From NCBI RefSeq assembly GCF_030486595.1, contig NZ_JAUJZH010000019.1, positions 1 to 64,000 on the forward strand: 64,000 bases of DNA, given 5' to 3'. Positions 60,022 to 64,000 of the stretch are shown here, piece after piece (within the stretch, counting starts at the first letter, position 1; every line of letters begins with the position of its first letter). This stretch comes from Variovorax ginsengisoli (GTDB lineage: Bacteria > Pseudomonadota > Gammaproteobacteria > Burkholderiales > Burkholderiaceae_C). The notes under the pieces are model-generated. The model did no database searches. It had not been told where the DNA came from and worked only from the letters and a program-made list of their open reading frames with translations. The translations under genes and the position numbers were made by a program.

Positions 60022-60300
60022 GGCGATGTCGATCATGGTGGCGACGGGACGTGGCGCTACGCAGGGCGCGTCGTTCCGCGACGCCGCCGCCATCGACAAC
60101 CTGCGCCGCGTCGACACGCTCATCGTGAGCAAGACGGGCACGCTGACGAGCGCCGGCTGGCTGTCTGATCCGGTCAAGGCCGGCACGCCCGAAGCGTTGG
60201 CTGTGCTGCATGCGGCGGGCCTGCGAATCGTGACGGCGACAGGCGACCACGCCCTGGACCGTCGCCGCGCGGCTGGGCATTCGGTGGAAGTCTCGTTGTG
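60022..60300 (+). pseudogene. Heavy-metal P-type ATPase fragment
   Basis: The frame reads [40 protein letters not shown], then jumps to [30 protein letters not shown]. These are the phosphorylation and hinge segments of a copper-type P1B ATPase with most of the nucleotide-binding domain deleted. The catalytic aspartate of DKTGT is serine here. Both ends are truncated, so it is not functional. Confidence 0.75.
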
Positions 60301-60445
60301 CGGGACACAGACAGCTTTGCTTTTCTGAACTCCATCGCTTCATCTGCCCGCAAGCGCTCTTCGAACATGCCCGCTTCCACGCACCGCTGCGAATCGGGGT
60401 GGCCAACGGAAACGCGCAACCCAAACTTTCGGGGTGCTTGGTACG

Positions 60446-61117
60446 CTATCTGAGAAAGTCTGTACCGAGCAGATAGTCTACTGTTCGATTGAGGTGAGTG
60501 CCTAGTAGCTCGCACGCGAGCTGCGGCCTTCGTTCAACAACCGCTTTCGCTAACTCTTCATGCTCACTGTTGAGATCACGCTCACGGTTCGCATGCAGCA
60601 ACGATAGCCATCGATATCTCTCACTGTGTGTGAAAAGAAGGTCGCGGGCCCGAAGTAGCCAGTCGCTGCCGCAAGCATCGATAAGCGCGCGATGAAATTC
60701 AGAATGCGCGTCAGTGACCGCCAGTACATCTTCTGCCTCGGCTGGCCCGAGAATCGACAAACGCTTAAGGCGGTGAAGCGCAGACATGATTCTGCTCTCC
60801 CACTCTACATTGCCCAATTCGATCGCCTTTCGCAGACAAATCCCTTCCAGTTCGACTCGCGCACCTGCGAGATCAATGAACTCGCTAGCAGATACGGGCG
60901 CGACGCGGAAGCCCCGCTGCGGCTCCGCGACAACTAGCCCCTCCGCGGATAGCCGCGACAAGGCCTCTCGGATGACCCCAGAGCTCACGGAGAGCGCATC
61001 ACCAAGATCGGCGATCTTCAACTTAACGTCGGGTGCGTACCGACCTTTAAGCAAATCGGCGCGCAAGACCTGATAAATCGAATGAGTGATGCTGCTGTTG
61101 CTTGGTGAGATACCCAT
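60446..61117 (-). CDS. GntR-family (FCD domain) transcriptional regulator
   Basis: The 223-residue protein has an N-terminal winged HTH (IYQVLRADLLKGRYAPDVKL; SVSSGVIREALSRLSAEGLV) and a C-terminal all-helical FCD ligand domain (DAHSEFHRALIDACGSDWLL). Such regulators respond to organic acids. The neighbouring plus-strand DNA it might control is degraded, so its target is unclear. An imperfect palindrome at 61432–61447 is a possible site. Confidence 0.92.
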   Translation of the reverse strand: MGISPSNSSITHSIYQVLRADLLKGRYAPDVKLKIADLGDALSVSSGVIREALSRLSAEGLVVAEPQRGFRVAPVSASEFIDLAGARVELEGICLRKAIELGNVEWESRIMSALHRLKRLSILGPAEAEDVLAVTDAHSEFHRALIDACGSDWLLRARDLLFTHSERYRWLSLLHANRERDLNSEHEELAKAVVERRPQLACELLGTHLNRTVDYLLGTDFLR

Positions 61118-62074
61118 ATCTTTGTCTGCGCCGAATTAGAAATTGTGCTGCCGTGCCGATGCTGACCCACAGGAGAAAGCTGACGTCATTCTGGACGACT
61201 GGTCGTCTCGCGAGGCGCCCTCGCGAGAGGGCCTCAGATGGTGCTCAGGAAGGGGCTGTGACCGTCATCGACGTCGTTCCTTATGGCATCCGCACTCCAA
61301 GCCAGCTTCAGGATGATCATGTGCGGCCAGCCGACATAGGCGCCCGGCTGCCAAAGTCAGATCCCGGGAGCGGGTGAACGCACAAAAGGCTCACCACCAA
61401 GACCCTGCATCGCCTCACTCTTTTCAAGGAATATAGGATATTCTATAGGTTTGTCGACTTTATATCACAATGTCGTACAAATGGCGGTAAGGTGGAACTT
61501 TTCGGGCTTCAGAGTGGCGCGCAGTATGGACTGGGTGCCTCGATGGGAGCCGAAGATTCGCGTGTCCTACAGGAGGACAGTTCAGGATTTCCGAGCCGCC
61601 TCGGACCCAGTCGCCTCCACGGCTTGGGTAGCTCGGCACGCGAACTGTTTGCCTCGGGTCATGTGCGCTTCGAGTTCAAACGGCTGCCGCCGTCACCTTT
61701 CAGAAGGTGTGGCGGATTTGCATCGGGCTGAACTATCGTTTCTACCCGGGCGAGAGCGGGTTTAGGGTTTTCGAGTGCCCATCGGCTTACTCACGCCTTG
61801 GTTTCCAAAGCGCCGGAGACGGCGTGACCATCATTTGGTGCCGCTAATCCCGAGCAATTCGACGGAAAGGGCGACTTGGTTGCCATTTTGGGCGAAAGCC
61901 TGCGCCACTTCTCGGGTGACCCACCTTGCATTGGGCAATCAGCGTGAGCAGCTGCGGGTCGGCCGCGGTGGTTGCCGCCAGGCCCCGCGCAGTCCACTGC
62001 TCCCACAGTTGCCCCCTGTGCTTGAAGCTCAGGCTTCGCGGCTCCTGCCCGTGTCAAGATAGTTGTCGCCTGAG
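61118..62074. other. No intact gene; probable degraded DNA
   Basis: Short open frames occur in every direction but none has a recognisable domain or a consistent frame. An AT-rich TATAGGATATTCTATA sequence at 61432–61447 and the TTGTCG...TATATC stretch after it look promoter-like. Given the fragments on both sides, this is most likely decayed coding DNA. Confidence 0.5.
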
Positions 62075-62242
62075 TCATGCAGCCAAGCGCTGTTTACGTA
62101 AGCGGTCCACGTCGGCCGCGACCACGCTGTCACGCTCCGGATTCAGTGTCACCGCGCCCGCTGGCGTCCAGTTGCGCGTGCTGCGCGCCCAGTGCGCCGG
62201 ATGGCGCTCGCGCGCCTGGGCGTCCTGGGTGTAGAACGCGTG
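62075..62242 (-). pseudogene. Transposase C-terminal remnant (IS3-like)
   Basis: The minus-strand frame reads HAFYTQDAQARERHPAHWAR, then STRNWTPAGAVTLNPERDSV and ends RLRKQRLAA. The RHPxHW…TRNWxP…LNPE pattern is that of the tail of IS3-type DDE transposases, and the sequence just after the stop (CAACTATCTTGACA) resembles their ends. It is fused in frame, through a TGA, to the GMC oxidoreductase fragment. Confidence 0.45.
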
Positions 62243-62628
62243 CGATCACCGCATCAAGGCATGGCTGTGCAGGCATGACGTAACGAATGCCGCTATACCG
62301 CCCAGCGCCTTGGCCCCGTTCTCGATGAATGAATTGGCATTCGGAATGAATGCCGGGATGTGATTGCCCTCAGTGCTTAGCAGCTTGCCGAAAGGCCAGT
62401 ACCAGCGGCGCTTGAGCCGCAGATTTACGTGCACATCTACGGTGGGCATCACCACGAAAAGCATCGTCTGACTGGCAAAGCCCGGCGGGAAATGTGCGCG
62501 CAGCGCCCGGACAGGATTGCTCAGTAACTTCCAGAGCCATGCGAGGATGCGGTCAGATGTGTATGAGACATCGGGTTGTCCTTGAATGGGAGGGTTGAGA
62601 TGCAGGCCTCGCGTTAGCAGCTAGGTCA
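62243..62628 (-). pseudogene. GMC-family oxidoreductase fragment
   Basis: The frame contains GQPDVSYTSDRILAWLWKLL, ALRAHFPPGFASQTMLFVVM, then LRLKRRWYWPFGKLLSTEGN and HIPAFIPNANSFIENGAKAL. This is a late segment of cholesterol-oxidase-like GMC flavoenzymes. The FAD-binding N-terminus and the C-terminal end with the catalytic histidine are missing, and the frame stops at the join with the transposase remnant. Confidence 0.65.
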
Positions 62629-62632
62629 CGCA

Positions 62633-63595
62633 TCACTTGGCCAGGAAGGCCAGTGCCTTGGGCACGAAGTCCTCGTGGTACTGGAAGATGCCTCCGTGAC
62701 CTGCATCGGGGTAGACGATCAGCTCGCTGTTGGGCAGGCGCTTGGCTAGGTCGTAGGTATTGCTGGTCGGCACCATCCGGTCGTCGTCGCCATTGGCCAC
62801 AAGGGCCGGCTGCTTGATCACCGAAAGGTCAGCGGGCCGCTTCTGTCCCCATGCGCTGAGCGCCTGCAACTGCGCCAGATACGCCCCCGCGGCGATGTCC
62901 TTATCGCGGTTCACGGTGCGCTCCTGCAGGCGCTTCAGGAAAGTCTTGCCGGCCTCGATCCCATCCGGCGTGCGGGTGAAGAAGAGGTACTGCTTCGGGT
63001 CTTGGCCGGTGAAGGTCGCGCGCAGCAGGTCGTAGTTCGCCACGCCTGCCACGGTGCTGATGCCTGGACCGCCCGCGGGGCCGGTGCCCGTCAGGATCAG
63101 CTTGCGCACGAGCTGCGGCTCTTTCAGCACGATCTCCTGGGCGATCATTCCGCCCATCGAGAAGCCGAAGAGGTCCACCTGCTTGAAGCCTTTGGCCTTG
63201 ATGAAGGTGATGGCGTCGTCCGCCATTTGTTCGATGGTGTTAGCCGGCGAGCCGGTGGAGGCGCCGATGCCGCGGTTGTCGAACGCGACCACGTAGTGCT
63301 TCGCGGCGATGCCATCCACCACACGGGGGTCCCAGTTGTCCAGAACGGCGGCCAGATGGGTGAGCAAGATCACCGGCGTGCCGGCGTTCTTCTGGCCCAG
63401 CTCGCGGTACGCGAAGTCAACGCCGCCCGCAGAGAGGGCCTGCGTTGGCACGCTGTTCCATGTGAGGCCCTGCGTCGTGGCGACCTTGGCAGATGTGGCT
63501 GCGGCCACAGGCGGCTTGTCGGCCGTGGCGCAGGCCGACAGCAGCGTGGCAGAGAGAGCGAGCAGGCACAGGCCGACTCGGGACAGGTAAAGCAT
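62633..63595 (-). CDS. Alpha/beta hydrolase, putative lipoprotein
   Basis: The 320-residue protein has a lipoprotein signal (LCLLALSATLLSAC, lipobox LSAC) and an alpha/beta hydrolase fold. It has an oxyanion region LLTHLAAVLDNWDP, the nucleophile elbow FGFSMGGM, the acid in ANGDDDRMVPTSNTYDLAKR, and the catalytic histidine in YPDAGHGGIFQYHEDFV. It resembles esterases or haloperoxidase-like hydrolases that are exported to the envelope. The substrate is unknown. The SDR gene on the same strand lies upstream. Confidence 0.9.
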   Translation of the reverse strand: MLYLSRVGLCLLALSATLLSACATADKPPVAAATSAKVATTQGLTWNSVPTQALSAGGVDFAYRELGQKNAGTPVILLTHLAAVLDNWDPRVVDGIAAKHYVVAFDNRGIGASTGSPANTIEQMADDAITFIKAKGFKQVDLFGFSMGGMIAQEIVLKEPQLVRKLILTGTGPAGGPGISTVAGVANYDLLRATFTGQDPKQYLFFTRTPDGIEAGKTFLKRLQERTVNRDKDIAAGAYLAQLQALSAWGQKRPADLSVIKQPALVANGDDDRMVPTSNTYDLAKRLPNSELIVYPDAGHGGIFQYHEDFVPKALAFLAK

Positions 63596-63645
63596 GGTGT
63601 CTCCGATGGAAAGAGTGATGGAGTGATGAAGAACTGAGGGGGCAA

Positions 63646-64000
63646 TCAGGCTTGCTGTCGATAGCGGTCGGCAGCGTGCGCCTGCCGGATGTCCGCCAAC
63701 AGTCCCTGACGCGCGCAGTCCAACGCAGTCCAGCGCTCGGCCACGTGCAGCGGAGGGATCGTGACCAGTTCGCGGCGGTCGAAACCGACCAGTGCCGCAT
63801 CGACCAGTTCGCCGACGTCCATTACCTCGGTCAGCGTGTTGACGTCGATCCCGGCGCGCTCCCAGATTTCGGTGCGGGTGGCCGCTGGCAACACGGCTTG
63901 CACGTAGACCCCCTTGGGGGCCAGTTCCAAGCTCAGCCCCTGCGACAGGAACAGCACGAACGCCTTGGTGGCACCGTAGATCGACATGCCGAATTCGGGC
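63646..64000 (-). CDS. SDR-family oxidoreductase, C-terminal part (runs off window)
   Basis: The visible 118 residues begin PEFGMSIYGATKAFVLFLSQ, which contains the catalytic YxxxK (YGATK), followed by LSLELAPKGVYVQAVLPAAT and a terminal DIRQAHAADRYRQQA. This is the second half of a short-chain dehydrogenase. The cofactor-binding half is outside the window. It lies 50 bp upstream of, and on the same strand as, the hydrolase gene, so the two may be co-transcribed. Confidence 0.88.
   Translation of the reverse strand, partial: PEFGMSIYGATKAFVLFLSQGLSLELAPKGVYVQAVLPAATRTEIWERAGIDVNTLTEVMDVGELVDAALVGFDRRELVTIPPLHVAERWTALDCARQGLLADIRQAHAADRYRQQA

Noticed and set aside
61451-61845. Possible porin or other gene remnant after the AT-rich palindrome
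   Set aside because: Each of the three plus-strand frames gives only weak, unconvincing resemblance to known proteins, so no identity is claimed.

Overview
The window is GC-rich DNA of a betaproteobacterium. Gene content and order (tuf–tRNA-Trp–secE–nusG–rplKAJL–rpoBC) and the protein sequences suggest Burkholderiales, most likely a Comamonadaceae close to Variovorax. That placement is an inference from sequence style, not from a database comparison.

Layout. (1) 1–18.4 kb is core chromosome: the end of tuf, tRNA-Trp, secE-nusG, ribosomal genes rplK/A/J/L, rpoB-rpoC, a LemA-like protein, rsmB, a DUF4390 exported protein, and an NtrY-like kinase with an NtrX-like regulator, ending in tRNA-Phe. 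(2) 18.4–45.8 kb is an integrated element entered at the 3' end of tRNA-Phe. It starts with a P4-type tyrosine integrase and an AlpA-like regulator. Its cargo is a visibly more AT-rich DNA phosphorothioation (PT) defence island (20.4–32.05 kb). The cargo is followed by the backbone of a Tn4371-like integrative element: ParB, DUF736, two DUF2958 proteins around an Xre regulator, a frameshifted DUF2285 regulator, a HTH protein, RepA with iterons and DnaA boxes, ParA, a ribbon-helix-helix-like protein, DUF2840, a TraF-like S26 peptidase and a DUF3363 relaxase. The TraG/Trb transfer genes that normally follow the relaxase are absent, and the element ends against a broken metC. (3) 46–56.4 kb is a catabolic and transport locus: M20 peptidase, diaminopropionate ammonia-lyase, LysE exporter and a four-gene AapJQMP-type amino-acid ABC transporter, all on the minus strand, divergent from an Lrp regulator and a gamma-glutamyltransferase. 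(4) 56.4–64 kb mixes a TetR-linked oxidoreductase operon, a GntR/FCD regulator, an alpha/beta hydrolase and an SDR with several gene remnants: a broken SDR, an Lrp tail, a P-type ATPase piece, and a GMC oxidoreductase tail joined to a transposase tail.

The most interesting system is the PT island. dndB-dndC-dndD-dndE (minus strand) would insert sulfur into the DNA backbone. dndA is missing, so a housekeeping cysteine desulfurase is presumably used. Converging on this operon is a five-gene plus-strand cassette: a DUF262–DUF1524 protein resembling the GmrSD/SspE type of nuclease, a PLD-nuclease–helicase fusion of the PT restriction enzyme family, a 62-residue protein, a DndD-like SMC-type ATPase, and a PT-associated protein 4. 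Neither DndFGH nor SspBCD is visible. The island therefore pairs Dnd-type modification with an unusual effector set, including a DUF262 protein of the kind known from the Ssp branch.
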